From NCBI RefSeq assembly GCF_002834385.1, contig NZ_PITQ01000015.1:60804-124803 (forward strand): a stretch of DNA of 64,000 nucleotides, read 5' to 3'. Within the stretch, counting starts at the first letter, position 1; every line of letters starts with the position of its first letter. This document shows, in pieces, positions 17,849 to 26,878 of this stretch. The notes under the pieces are model-generated. The model ran no database searches. It was not told where the DNA came from and saw only the letters and a list, made by a program, of their open reading frames with translations. Source of the stretch: Rahnella sp. AA. Lineage in GTDB: Bacteria > Pseudomonadota > Gammaproteobacteria > Enterobacterales > Enterobacteriaceae. The translations under genes were made by a program, and so were the position numbers.

Positions 17849-19123
17849 TTACGGTTGCGGCAAACCGGCAATCAGCGCGTTGATCAGATCAGAGTTCGTC
17901 ACCTGCTGCGGATGAACCTGGATCTCCTGGCTGTACAACGGTGGCAGTGTCTGGCAATAGTCATCCAGATCGGCCTGCGCAATCGTCGGCACCCCATACT
18001 GGAATGAGTTCGGATTTTCCGGCGGCAACGCACCTTCCATGGTGGAACCGTAAGCACCGAGCTCAATCAGGCTGTGCGATGTCTTATCCGGACCATGCGC
18101 AAACACAAACGTGCCGTATTTAGGATGGCCAAGATAAGGCAGCACTTCATCGTCACTCAGGTTGCTTCGCAGGTTATAACGCAGCTGCGCATAATTACGG
18201 GTTACCAGCAAAAACGCCGTCTGAATCAGCGAGGCTTTTTCGTTACCCGGCAAACACATCAGCAGGTTGCCAAAGTAGTCAAGAAACGCCACGGCATTCC
18301 CTGTGCCGCCCTGCGCAATATCCTGATTTGCGGCCGCAATGAGATACGGCGCCAGTCCTTCATCCGGTTGCCCGAGGGATGGCGCGGTATAGCTGAGCGC
18401 GTCCGGATAAATGGCTTTTAACGCCGTCACGATCCGGCTATCAGACGGTAAATCTTTAATATTTCTGAGCTGATCCGGCGTTAAATCCGTGTTGATACTT
18501 TCCTTAACCTGCGTCAGCGTGGCATCGAAAGCCGTTTCGCACAGCGCCACCGTCTGATTATCCATAACGGCGTCGGTGAAGAAAGCTGGCACCGGCGCTG
18601 AACTGGCATCGCGGGTAAAACAGTTATTTCCATTAACCGCCGGGTAACTGAAAGTATTCTGTGCCACAACGGCCAGGCCATCTGCGAGCGTCGGGAAATC
18701 CGCCTTGGTATCCCAGTTAATACCGGAATATGTATCGAAAGCGGCAGAAATAACTTTAAATCCTCCGGTAATAATCGAACCGGTACACATGCAGCACGGA
18801 TCCAGCGACGTCACAATCGTAATATCAGACGGCGGTGGCATATCGACACCCGCTTCAATCTGCGCATAATACCAGTCAATTAACTGACGTTCACCGTGAG
18901 CCGTCGGATCACTGGTTTTATTATCGACAACCACATTATTATTAATCGCATTCAGCACATTACCGCTGGCATCGAGCATAACGCCACCCACGCTGAACGT
19001 ATTCTGACAATAGGCCACCAGCGCCTGTTCTGCCGCGGCTGTGGCCGCCGCTTCGACGGTCACATACGTTTCACCCGCTTTAACTGCCGTACCTTTTAAT
19101 GAATTACAGTTGCAATTACACAT
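17849..19123 (-). CDS. Unusual two-part deaminase-like protein with Cys-rich N-terminus
   Basis: 424 residues. Residues about 25-160 look like a cytidine/guanine-deaminase fold: HGE at 76-78 and PCCMC at 109-113 (the HxE and PCxxC zinc motifs), framed by SVGGVMLDASGNVLNA and GGFKVISAAFD. The protein begins MCNCNCNSL, an alternating Cys-Asn run. The C-terminal half (about 185-424) has no domain I recognise, though it reads as a folded helical region (LNIKDLP, FLDYFGNLLMC). No signal peptide is evident. Neighbours do not suggest a substrate. It could act on a nucleobase, nucleoside or small amine. Stand-alone gene with about 300 bp of upstream space. Confidence 0.7.
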   Translation of the reverse strand: MCNCNCNSLKGTAVKAGETYVTVEAAATAAAEQALVAYCQNTFSVGGVMLDASGNVLNAINNNVVVDNKTSDPTAHGERQLIDWYYAQIEAGVDMPPPSDITIVTSLDPCCMCTGSIITGGFKVISAAFDTYSGINWDTKADFPTLADGLAVVAQNTFSYPAVNGNNCFTRDASSAPVPAFFTDAVMDNQTVALCETAFDATLTQVKESINTDLTPDQLRNIKDLPSDSRIVTALKAIYPDALSYTAPSLGQPDEGLAPYLIAAANQDIAQGGTGNAVAFLDYFGNLLMCLPGNEKASLIQTAFLLVTRNYAQLRYNLRSNLSDDEVLPYLGHPKYGTFVFAHGPDKTSHSLIELGAYGSTMEGALPPENPNSFQYGVPTIAQADLDDYCQTLPPLYSQEIQVHPQQVTNSDLINALIAGLPQP

Positions 19124-19352
19124 ATTAATTCCTTCCGTTAGATTACGTGTATTGATTAAGATTCAGTAATTCGCGAAGCGTTATTTTATAAACACGCCGA
19201 AATTAAAGAGACTGCATCGTGACAAAATAACCTGAATTAAAAAAACGGAAGGTGTTGTGCCAGCGATGGCACCGGGTTTATTTTATAAATCTGAAGTTAT
19301 TTGGAGAGGAATTCATTTGGTTATAATTTTGGTGAATATATACTTCATAATA

Positions 19353-19384
19353 CCGCCCTGAATTATATATTTCAGGGCGGGTAT
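19353..19384. terminator. Inverted repeat downstream of the DUF1993 gene
   Basis: CCGCCCTGAA (19353-19362) / TTCAGGGCGG (19371-19380), a perfect 10-bp stem, 40 nt after the DUF1993 stop. T-runs are weak on both sides. Confidence 0.55.
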
Positions 19385-19420
19385 TTAATTAGCGATTCAG
19401 GTAATTAAATAAAATCGGAC

Positions 19421-19927
19421 TTAAACCTGCCCGATAAAATCCGCTTTACCGATGTTCACGCCCAGATGGCGTAAAATGTTGTAGGCCGTCGTGACGTGGA
19501 AATAGAAGTTCGGCACGGCAAATACGGTAACGTAGCTGTGTGCAGTAAATTTCATTTCGTGATTTCTGCCTTTCACCACGATCTCACGGGATTCATCCCC
19601 TTCCAGTTGCTGCACATCCACGCTTTCGATAAAACGCAGAGTTTTGGCGATACGCTCCTGCAAATCAGCAAATGTTACTTCATTGTCTTCCATCGCAGGT
19701 GCGGCGATACCGGCCAGACGGGCAATCGCGCCTTTTGACATATCGCTGGTGATTTGCACCTGGCGTGCCAGCGGATACATGTCCTCAGCCAGACGGGTAT
19801 TCAGCACTTCGTCTTCCGATTTTCCGTTTTCCTGCGCCCACACCGCGCCTTTTTCCAGTAACGCAGAAAGATTCTTTAAACCGCGTACAAATTGTGCCGC
19901 CGTACTGCCATAAAGAGATGCTGACAT
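19421..19927 (-). CDS. DUF1993 family protein
   Basis: 168 residues, the family's usual length. It is helical and soluble. Recognisable segments are FVRGLKNLSALLEKG, LAEDMYPLARQVQITSDMSK and HSYVTVFAVPNFYFHVTTAY, with a conserved NILRHLGVNIGKADF end. DUF1993 proteins look like DinB-type four-helix bundles. Function unknown. It has its own promoter region (19928-20140), shared with the divergent next gene. Confidence 0.8.
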   Translation of the reverse strand: MSASLYGSTAAQFVRGLKNLSALLEKGAVWAQENGKSEDEVLNTRLAEDMYPLARQVQITSDMSKGAIARLAGIAAPAMEDNEVTFADLQERIAKTLRFIESVDVQQLEGDESREIVVKGRNHEMKFTAHSYVTVFAVPNFYFHVTTAYNILRHLGVNIGKADFIGQV

Positions 19928-20140
19928 GATGCTTCCTTAGTGAATGGGGAGTTAGAACAACCGGCGCTACATTAGCGCGTTATGGTCTAAACAGTGTGGC
20001 GTTTCGTAGTAGTGATGTGTTACCAGACATCACTTTTGCGGGGCGTCACGCTCTTTTTGTCAAAGCTTGTAAACATCACCCTGCATGGATCAATTCTTGC
20101 ATTAAATCCCCCCGCAAAAACATCTGACAGAGGATCCCTG

Positions 20141-21409
20141 ATGACCATCACTTTTATTGCACACTCCACGCCCGAACCTGCGTTGTACGGCGCGATGGCA
20201 GCGATAGTTGCTGAATTGCGCGCTTTGCCGCTGTGTCACTTTCCCGTCAGTCATGATGCCCAACGTTATCCGAACGCCCGCCAGCACGTTACGGCACAAG
20301 GACACGTACTGACCAGCGGGCTGGTCTGGCTAGAGCGCCTGACCGGGCGCGGCGCGGGTGCGGAGTCCGGGCTTGAATCCCTGATTTATCGGGCACTTAA
20401 GGAAGATATCGTGGTACCGCTGCGCGAACCCTTATCCGCAGAACTGGCCGCCAAAATCACAGAACAAGGTATTGAAATTGAGTCACTCACCGTGGTGCGC
20501 AAACAGGATAAATTCCAGCTGGAAGACGGCGCAACCGGCAAAATTCGCAGCAACGGCTGGGGGCGTGATGGCTTTGGCCGCTGGGCGCTTGGTTCCGTTT
20601 CGCAACCGGTGATGCGCGCAGGAAAAACACTGCGCGTGGCGCTGGTGGGTGATTTTGCCGAACAGCGCGACAGCTACCCGGCGATGCTCGCTGCACTGGG
20701 AGACGCCGCCGATGCACTGGCAATGAACATTGATGTTATTTATGTGACACCTGCGTTACAGGGCAGCCAGCTTGACTGCACTTTGTTTGATACCGACGGC
20801 ATCATTTTGCCGGGCGCCACGCTGGCCCAGAATGATTTTCAGGCCAGCCAGCTGGCGAGTGCCGCCTGGGCGCTGGAAAACCAGATACCGGTGCTGGGCA
20901 TTAATCAGGGAATGCATCAGATGATAACGGCGCTGGGGCAGAGAGTACTTGGGCAGGAACGGGTCGTCATGCACGGGCCGTCAACGCTGGGTAGCCTGCA
21001 AACCGGCCTGCCACTCAGCGATCGCGCACAGCCTCGTCTGGGCAATCATCCGGTGATGACCCGTCACGGCAGCCTGCTGGCCAGTAAAATGGGCGAAGAA
21101 TTTACGCTGCGTTATAACCAGCGCCGCTATCTGAACCCTCTTTTGCTGTCGGAGCTGGAAAACGCCGGGCTGAGTATCTCAGGTTATGACGAAAGCGGGG
21201 AACAGGCACAGGCTATAGAACTGGATAATCATCCATTCTTCCTGGGAGTTCAGGGACAACCTGAACTGATGTCACGCCGCGAGCGCCCGAATTCACTGCT
21301 GATGGCCTTCCTGCAACAGGTTCGCCAGAGCAACCGCGACCATGACGTCAGCCACGCGGCGCTGACCCAAAGTGTGCGGTTAAAACACCCGCATTTATCG
21401 ATGGGGTAA
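20141..21409 (+). CDS. CTP-synthase-like glutaminase-domain protein lacking catalytic residues
   Basis: 422 residues from the ATG at 20141 (behind AGAGGA). Residues about 164-395 resemble the class I amidotransferase domain of CTP synthase: LRVALVGDFAEQRDSYPAML, DGIILPGA and PVLGINQGMHQMI. The catalytic Cys of the LGICLGMQ motif is Asn255 and the His of the HPE motif is Gln373 (QPE), while Glu375 remains, so it should not hydrolyse glutamine. The first ~160 residues are not the CTP synthase synthetase domain; I do not recognise them. Its stop is 2 nt from the uraH stop (convergent). Role unknown. Confidence 0.7.
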   Translation: MTITFIAHSTPEPALYGAMAAIVAELRALPLCHFPVSHDAQRYPNARQHVTAQGHVLTSGLVWLERLTGRGAGAESGLESLIYRALKEDIVVPLREPLSAELAAKITEQGIEIESLTVVRKQDKFQLEDGATGKIRSNGWGRDGFGRWALGSVSQPVMRAGKTLRVALVGDFAEQRDSYPAMLAALGDAADALAMNIDVIYVTPALQGSQLDCTLFDTDGIILPGATLAQNDFQASQLASAAWALENQIPVLGINQGMHQMITALGQRVLGQERVVMHGPSTLGSLQTGLPLSDRAQPRLGNHPVMTRHGSLLASKMGEEFTLRYNQRRYLNPLLLSELENAGLSISGYDESGEQAQAIELDNHPFFLGVQGQPELMSRRERPNSLLMAFLQQVRQSNRDHDVSHAALTQSVRLKHPHLSMG

Positions 21410-21411
21410 AA

Positions 21412-21762
21412 TCAACTGCCTCTGTACGTCGAATACGAATAGGGGCTGATTAACAGTGGCAGGTGGTAATGATCCTGTTCGCCGGAAATTACCACGTCGA
21501 TAATCGCAGAGTGATAAAGCGTATCGCGACCGGTTGCCGCGAAATATGCGCCGATGTCGGCACAAAGCCTGTAATGGCCGGAGGCCACCGGCTCAGGCGT
21601 GAGTTTTGCAGCGCGGCCATCAGCGTCGGTTTGGGTTTCAGCGATCAGCGTAATTTTCTGGCCGTCGAGTTTTTCCAACCAGACGCGCACCCCGGCTGCG
21701 GGCTGGCCGAGCGACGTATCCAGGATATGCGTGGTGACTTTCGTTTTAGAAACAGACGTCAT
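21412..21762 (-). CDS. uraH: 5-hydroxyisourate hydrolase (transthyretin-like)
   Basis: 116 residues. It has the HIUase signature: a THILDTSLGQPA start and the diagnostic C-terminal tetrapeptide YRGS. It opens 5-hydroxyisourate, the product of urate oxidation, to OHCU. It overlaps uraD by 4 nt as the last gene of the hpxFGHIJK-uraD-uraH run. No periplasmic signal. Confidence 0.95.
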   Translation of the reverse strand: MTSVSKTKVTTHILDTSLGQPAAGVRVWLEKLDGQKITLIAETQTDADGRAAKLTPEPVASGHYRLCADIGAYFAATGRDTLYHSAIIDVVISGEQDHYHLPLLISPYSYSTYRGS

Positions 21763-22256
21763 GATTGCAAACTCTCCTTAAAGCGTAACAACGTGATTTC
21801 TTTGAGCTGTTGCGCGGTTTCCTGATATTCAGCATCCGGTGAATTCTGCAAGCGCCGTTGCAGGCTCTCGAGAATTTCCTCTGAACTGCGGCCTTTGGCG
21901 CGGATCAGAAAAACCCGCCCGAAACGCTGTTCGTAACGCTGATTGCCGTCATGCAGCGCATCAATAACAGCCTGCTGGCTGATATTCAGCGTCGCCTGCT
22001 CGCCACGGGAAAGCTGCGCTTCTTTACCGCTGCCATTCACCCGCTCGCCGATACGCGGATGCGCGGACAACGCCCGGGTGATGTCGTCGGGCTGCCAGCT
22101 TTCGCAGGCGGCTTCCGCGCTTTGCAGCGCCTGTTCCACCGAAGAATACGGGCGTCCGTCGCTGACTTTTTTCGCCCAGCCGGGAATATTCACCAGCGGG
22201 CGGAGCAATGCTACGGCTTCGAATTCAGACAGCGCATTAAATTCCTCAGGCGTCAC
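21759..22256 (-). CDS. uraD: OHCU decarboxylase
   Basis: 165 residues, all-helical family. Signature HPRIGERV and the conserved GRVFLIRAKGRSSEEIL. It decarboxylates OHCU to (S)-allantoin. It overlaps hpxK by 4 nt and uraH by 4 nt, so three consecutive steps are translationally coupled. Confidence 0.95.
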   Translation of the reverse strand: MTPEEFNALSEFEAVALLRPLVNIPGWAKKVSDGRPYSSVEQALQSAEAACESWQPDDITRALSAHPRIGERVNGSGKEAQLSRGEQATLNISQQAVIDALHDGNQRYEQRFGRVFLIRAKGRSSEEILESLQRRLQNSPDAEYQETAQQLKEITLLRFKESLQS

Positions 22257-23527
22257 AGATGCCCCCCGTTGAAACTCAGTACCGTGTTGATATACGCCTG
22301 CACCGCATACGCCACATCGCCAGTAGTCACAGATTCATCTGGGTGATGGCTGATGCCGTCTTTGCAGCGCACAAACAGCATGCCGACCGGCCAGCATTCG
22401 GCCATCGCAATCGCATCGTGCCCCGCGCCGCTTGGCAGCGACATCGCCTGCCCCTGCAAATGCAAAACGCTCTGGCTCAGGCGATGCTGCAAACTTTCGT
22501 CGCACTCCGTCGCGCTGATACCGTAAAACTGCTCGGCGGCGAACGTCAGGCCGCGACGGGCGGCGATCTCATGGCCTTGCGCCAGCAGGACTTTCAGCAG
22601 CGCGCCTAAATCGTCATCGCGCGGCCCGCGCACGTCGAGCGACAGTTTCACCTGCCCCGGAATGACATTCACCGCGCCTGGCAAACATTCCAGCGTGCCG
22701 ACGGTGGCCACCAGATTGCGTCCGGTAGTGGTTGTCAGCGTTTCAATCGCCAGCGTCCATTCGGCGGCGGCGGTCAGTGCATCCTGACGTTGCCCCATCG
22801 GCACCGTTCCGGCGTGACCCGCGTGACCGGTAAATTCGCAATTCAGGCGGCGCGCGCCGTTAATCGCGGTGACAACGCCGAGCGGAACATTGGCCGTTTG
22901 CAGGCACGGCCCCTGCTCGATATGCAGTTCGAGATACGCGCAAAAATCGCCGACCTCGCGCCGTGATGCGCCGATCGTCAGCGGGCTGAGCCCGACATTT
23001 TCCATCGCCTGCGCGACAGTGATCCCCTGCGCGTCCTGACGTTCCAGCCAGTCAGCAGGCCAGGTGCCGGTCAGGCCACGGCTGCCCAACAAGGTGATGC
23101 CAAAACGTGTGCCTTCCTCATCACAGAACCCGACAATTTCCACGGCCATCGGCAGACGGATCCCGTTCTGATGCAGATGCGAAACCACTTCCAGCGCCGT
23201 CAGTACGCCCAGCGGGCCGTCGTAACGCCCGGCGTTACGCACGCTGTCGAGATGCGAACCGAGCAGCAGCGCAGGCGCGGAAGGATCCAGCCCTTCGTAG
23301 CGCCCGCAAATATTACCGACGCTGTCCTGCCAGACGCGCATCCCCGCCGCCGCCATCCATTCGCCAACCTGACGGTTAGCCTGTAAATGTTCAGCGGAAA
23401 GATACACACGGGTCAGCTGTCCCGGTGTTTCACTGATGGCTGCGAGTGCATCGCAGCGCACCATCACCCGTTCGGCTGCCCGTGCAGCACTTTGGGAAAC
23501 CGCGGCCAGCGTGAGGGCTTCTGCCAT
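22253..23527 (-). CDS. hpxK: Allantoate amidohydrolase HpxK (M20 family)
   Basis: 424 residues. Di-metal M20 motifs: GSHLDSVRNAGRYDG (His92, Asp94, Asp103), CDEEGTRFG, LELHIEQGP and the dimerisation segment with GHAGHAGTVPMGQR. It hydrolyses allantoate to ureidoglycine (via ureidoglycolate-type chemistry) with release of ammonia and CO2. Downstream of the ureidoglycine aminotransferase gene, as in the Klebsiella hpxFGHIJK operon. Its start abuts the hpxJ stop. Confidence 0.9.
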   Translation of the reverse strand: MAEALTLAAVSQSAARAAERVMVRCDALAAISETPGQLTRVYLSAEHLQANRQVGEWMAAAGMRVWQDSVGNICGRYEGLDPSAPALLLGSHLDSVRNAGRYDGPLGVLTALEVVSHLHQNGIRLPMAVEIVGFCDEEGTRFGITLLGSRGLTGTWPADWLERQDAQGITVAQAMENVGLSPLTIGASRREVGDFCAYLELHIEQGPCLQTANVPLGVVTAINGARRLNCEFTGHAGHAGTVPMGQRQDALTAAAEWTLAIETLTTTTGRNLVATVGTLECLPGAVNVIPGQVKLSLDVRGPRDDDLGALLKVLLAQGHEIAARRGLTFAAEQFYGISATECDESLQHRLSQSVLHLQGQAMSLPSGAGHDAIAMAECWPVGMLFVRCKDGISHHPDESVTTGDVAYAVQAYINTVLSFNGGHL

Positions 23528-24765
23528 TACTGACCTCCCGCGTAATGATCCCAGGCGGCCTGCGCGCCCGCGCCGTATTTTGAAGCAAAGCCCAGACGGT
23601 TCAGCACCGCTTCCAGTGCCACCAGCGTCTGCAATACGCAGTCTTTACGCGCGTTGTAACCCATGGTGCCGATACGCCAGATTTTCCCGGCCAGCGGACC
23701 AAACGAGGTGCCGATCTCAATGCTGAAATCATTGAGCATCATCTGACGCACCTGCTCGCCGTGAATGCCCTGCGGGATCACCACGCCAAGCACGTTATTC
23801 ATGCGGTGATTGAGGTCGCCGTAGGCTTCCAGCCCCATTCCCTGAATGCCCGCCAGCAACGCGCCGCCGTGCAATTCGTGACGGGCGATGCCGTTATCCA
23901 GCCCTTCTTCCAGAATGATGCGCGCACATTCGCGGGCAGCAAACAGCATGCTGGTGGCTTCGGTATGGTGGTTCAGACGTTCCGGGCCCCAGTAATCCAT
24001 GATCATGCCCAGATCGAAATAGTTGGAGTAGATCATCTCTTCGTCACCGTCGGCGTGATCGGCGGTGCGGATCCCTTCTTCGACACATTTACGGCGGCGG
24101 ATTTGTTCTTCAAAACGCGGGCTGATGGTGACCGGCGAACTGCCGGACGGGCCGCCGAGGCATTTCTGCAAACCGGCAGAAACCGCGTCTAAACCCCAGG
24201 CATCCGTTTCCAGCGGGTTGCCCCCGAAGGACGCCGTCGCATCAGAGTAAAACAGCACGCCGTGACGGCGGCAGATTTCGCCCAGTTGCTCCAGGGGCTG
24301 CAACATGGTGGTGGACGTATCGCCCTGCACGGTCAGCAGCCAGCGCGGTTTCACCGATTTAATGGCGTCTTCGATTTGCTGCGGATCAAACACTTCGCCC
24401 CACGGCACTTCAATCGTATGGACTTCGGCACGACAACGGCGGGCGATTTCACACAGCAGATGCCCGAAACGGCCAAACACCGGCACCAGCACTTTATCGC
24501 CCGGACGGATACCGGAAAGCAGCACGGCTTCGATACCGGCGCGCGAGGTGCCGTCAATCAGCAATGTCCACTGATTTTCGGTTTTGTACAGTGCGCGATA
24601 CAGCGCCATCACTTCGTTCATGTAGCCGGTCATCACCGGGTCATATTGCCCGACCAGCTGGCTCGCCATCGCCCGCAGTACACGCGGATCGGCGTTGATT
24701 GGCCCCGGCCCCATCAGCAAACGGGTTGGCGGGTTGATTTGTCCGAGTGTTTGGATGCCTGACAT
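23527..24765 (-). CDS. hpxJ: Ureidoglycine-glyoxylate aminotransferase HpxJ (PucG-like)
   Basis: 412 residues, class V aminotransferase fold. LLMGPGPINADPRVL start, DATASFGGNPLETD, and the PLP lysine in AGLQKCLGGPSG. PucG-type enzymes move the amino group of ureidoglycine to glyoxylate, giving glycine and oxalurate, and so commit the pathway to the oxalurate branch. A 1-nt overlap with hpxK. Confidence 0.9.
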   Translation of the reverse strand: MSGIQTLGQINPPTRLLMGPGPINADPRVLRAMASQLVGQYDPVMTGYMNEVMALYRALYKTENQWTLLIDGTSRAGIEAVLLSGIRPGDKVLVPVFGRFGHLLCEIARRCRAEVHTIEVPWGEVFDPQQIEDAIKSVKPRWLLTVQGDTSTTMLQPLEQLGEICRRHGVLFYSDATASFGGNPLETDAWGLDAVSAGLQKCLGGPSGSSPVTISPRFEEQIRRRKCVEEGIRTADHADGDEEMIYSNYFDLGMIMDYWGPERLNHHTEATSMLFAARECARIILEEGLDNGIARHELHGGALLAGIQGMGLEAYGDLNHRMNNVLGVVIPQGIHGEQVRQMMLNDFSIEIGTSFGPLAGKIWRIGTMGYNARKDCVLQTLVALEAVLNRLGFASKYGAGAQAAWDHYAGGQ

Positions 24766-24783
24766 AGTTAATCCTTTAAAATG

Positions 24784-25536
24784 TTAACTTGCGGTGGCTT
24801 CATTTAAGCCACGAACGGATGCGATAAATTGTTTTAACTCCGGCGTTTGCGGATTGGCAAACAGCGCGCGGCTTTCGCCCTGTTCCCACACGGTGCCCTG
24901 ATGCATAAACACCACGCGGTCACCCACTTCACGGGCAAAATTCATTTCATGCGTGACCAGAACCAGCGTCATACCCTCTTTCGCCAGTTGCTCCAGCACT
25001 TTCAGGACTTCGCCCACCAGCTCCGGATCCAGCGCAGAAGTGATTTCATCGCACAGCAACACTTTCGGGTTCATCGCCAGCGCACGGGCAATCGCCACAC
25101 GTTGCTGCTGGCCGCCGGAAAGATTCGACGGGTAATAATCCATGCGATCCGCCAGCCCGACCTTCGCCAGCATCTGCGCGGCCAGCTCACGGCATTCAGC
25201 CGCGGATTTTTTCAGCACGCGGCGCGGCGCTAACATGACGTTTTCCAGCGCGGTCATGTGCGGGAAAAGATTGAAACTCTGGAACACCATCCCCACCGAG
25301 CGGCTGATATCACGCGCCTGAGAATCACGGTCGGTAATGGTCATTCCGCCAAGTTTGATGCTGCCTTCCTGATAGCCTTCCAGCCCGTTCATGCAGCGCA
25401 AAAGCGTACTTTTGCCGGAGCCGCTGCGGCCTATGATGGAAATCACTTCACCGCTGTCGATGTCCAGATCCACGCCTTTCAGCACGTGGTTCTGGCCGTA
25501 AAATTTCTGAACCTGATTGATAGTGATCAGTGGCAT
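24784..25536 (-). CDS. hpxI: ABC transporter ATPase HpxI
   Basis: 250 residues from the ATG at 25536 (MPLITINQVQKFYG), which overlaps the hpxH TAA by one base; upstream in-frame codons lie inside hpxH. Walker A GRSGSGKST, signature LSGGQQQR, Walker B VLLCDEITSALDPE, H-loop VTHEM. It is a polar-amino-acid-type (GlnQ) ATPase that powers uptake with HpxFGH. The likely cargo is allantoate or a related ureide, inferred from context. Confidence 0.88.
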   Translation of the reverse strand: MPLITINQVQKFYGQNHVLKGVDLDIDSGEVISIIGRSGSGKSTLLRCMNGLEGYQEGSIKLGGMTITDRDSQARDISRSVGMVFQSFNLFPHMTALENVMLAPRRVLKKSAAECRELAAQMLAKVGLADRMDYYPSNLSGGQQQRVAIARALAMNPKVLLCDEITSALDPELVGEVLKVLEQLAKEGMTLVLVTHEMNFAREVGDRVVFMHQGTVWEQGESRALFANPQTPELKQFIASVRGLNEATAS

Positions 25537-26189
25537 TACTGTTTCTCTCCACGCAATGATTTTTCTAAATGCTGGCTGTAACGCGACAGCGGATAGCACA
25601 TCAGGAAGTAGCCCAGCGCCACTAATCCAAACACTTTGAACGGCTCATACGTCACATTGTTGAGCATCGTTCCGGCTTTGGTCAGTTCGACAAAACCGAT
25701 AATCGACGCCAGCGCCGTGCCTTTGACCACCTGAACGGAAAACCCGACAGTCGGTGCAATCGCAATCCGCAACGCCTGCGGGGTGATCACGCGCCATAAC
25801 GTCTGGCCGAAATTCAGGCCGAGGCAGCGTGAAGCTTCCCACTGGCCTTTTGGCAGCGCCGCAATACTGCCGCTCCAGATATCGACCAGATAGGCACTGG
25901 TGTAAAGCGTCAGCGCCAGGGAGGCAGCTGTCCACGGGCTGACGTTAATACCAAACAGGCCCAGACCAAAGAACGCCAGAAACAACTGCATCAGCAGCGG
26001 CGTACCCTGAAAGAGCTCGGAATAAAGACGGACAAAACGCGTTAACCAGCGGCGTTTCGTCAGGCGCATCAGCAACAGCGGCAGCGTCACCAGCGTACCG
26101 CCAACGAACGCCACCAGCGAAAGCAGTAAGGTCCAGCGCGCCGCCAGCAGCAGGTTGCGCACAATGTCCCAGTCGGTGAACGTCATCAT
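25536..26189 (-). CDS. hpxH: ABC transporter permease HpxH
   Basis: 217 residues with about five membrane segments. HisM/GlnP-type permease: ELFQGTPLLMQLFLAFFGLG near 60-80 and the EAA loop around SRCLGLNFGQTLWRVITPQALR. It pairs with HpxG. The starts ATGATG overlap the hpxG stop. Confidence 0.87.
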   Translation of the reverse strand: MMTFTDWDIVRNLLLAARWTLLLSLVAFVGGTLVTLPLLLMRLTKRRWLTRFVRLYSELFQGTPLLMQLFLAFFGLGLFGINVSPWTAASLALTLYTSAYLVDIWSGSIAALPKGQWEASRCLGLNFGQTLWRVITPQALRIAIAPTVGFSVQVVKGTALASIIGFVELTKAGTMLNNVTYEPFKVFGLVALGYFLMCYPLSRYSQHLEKSLRGEKQ

Positions 26190-26854
26190 CAGTTTGCACT
26201 CCCAAAGAAGCGGCGTCCGGCCAGCAGCAATAACTGACGCATCGCGACTGACAGCAACAGATAGAACAACGTGGTGACCAGATACACTTCAAAACTGAGG
26301 AACGTGCGCGACTGAATCAGGTTCGCCGCAAACGTCAGTTCTTCATAGGACACCTGCGAAACCACAGAAGACCCGAGCATCACGATAATGCACTGGCTGA
26401 CCAGCGACGGATAAATACGTTTCAGCGACGGCGGAAGGACAATGCGCAGAAACGTCTGGCTGCGGGTTAATCCCAGCACGCGCCCCGCTTCCCACTGGCC
26501 TTTCGGCGTCACCTGAATGCCCGCGCGGATAATTTCGGTGCTGTACGCGCCGAGGTTAATCAGCATCGCCAGCAGCGCCGCTTCCCCGGCGGTCATCTTC
26601 AGGCCCATTCCCGGCAGACCAAAAACGATGAAAAACAGCTGCACGACAAACGGCGTATTGCGGATGGCTTCGACATACACGCCCCAGACCGTCCGCAGGG
26701 TTTTGTTGCTGCCGCAGCGGATGGCGGCACCGCAAATACCAATCGCGATGCCGCCAACCGTTGCCATTACCGTCAGCTCAATGGTGGTCCATAAACCGGC
26801 CAGCAGTTCCGGCATATAAGGCCACAGCGCGCTAAAGTTAAGCTGATAGGTCAT
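26189..26854 (-). CDS. hpxG: ABC transporter permease HpxG
   Basis: 221 residues, about five membrane segments. It has the YVEAIRNTPFVVQLFFIVFG motif and the EAA loop GQWEAGRVLGLTRSQTFLR typical of amino-acid-type permeases. 24 nt after hpxF. Confidence 0.87.
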   Translation of the reverse strand: MTYQLNFSALWPYMPELLAGLWTTIELTVMATVGGIAIGICGAAIRCGSNKTLRTVWGVYVEAIRNTPFVVQLFFIVFGLPGMGLKMTAGEAALLAMLINLGAYSTEIIRAGIQVTPKGQWEAGRVLGLTRSQTFLRIVLPPSLKRIYPSLVSQCIIVMLGSSVVSQVSYEELTFAANLIQSRTFLSFEVYLVTTLFYLLLSVAMRQLLLLAGRRFFGSAN

Positions 26855-26878
26855 GAAAGATCTCCGTCAATCAACCTG

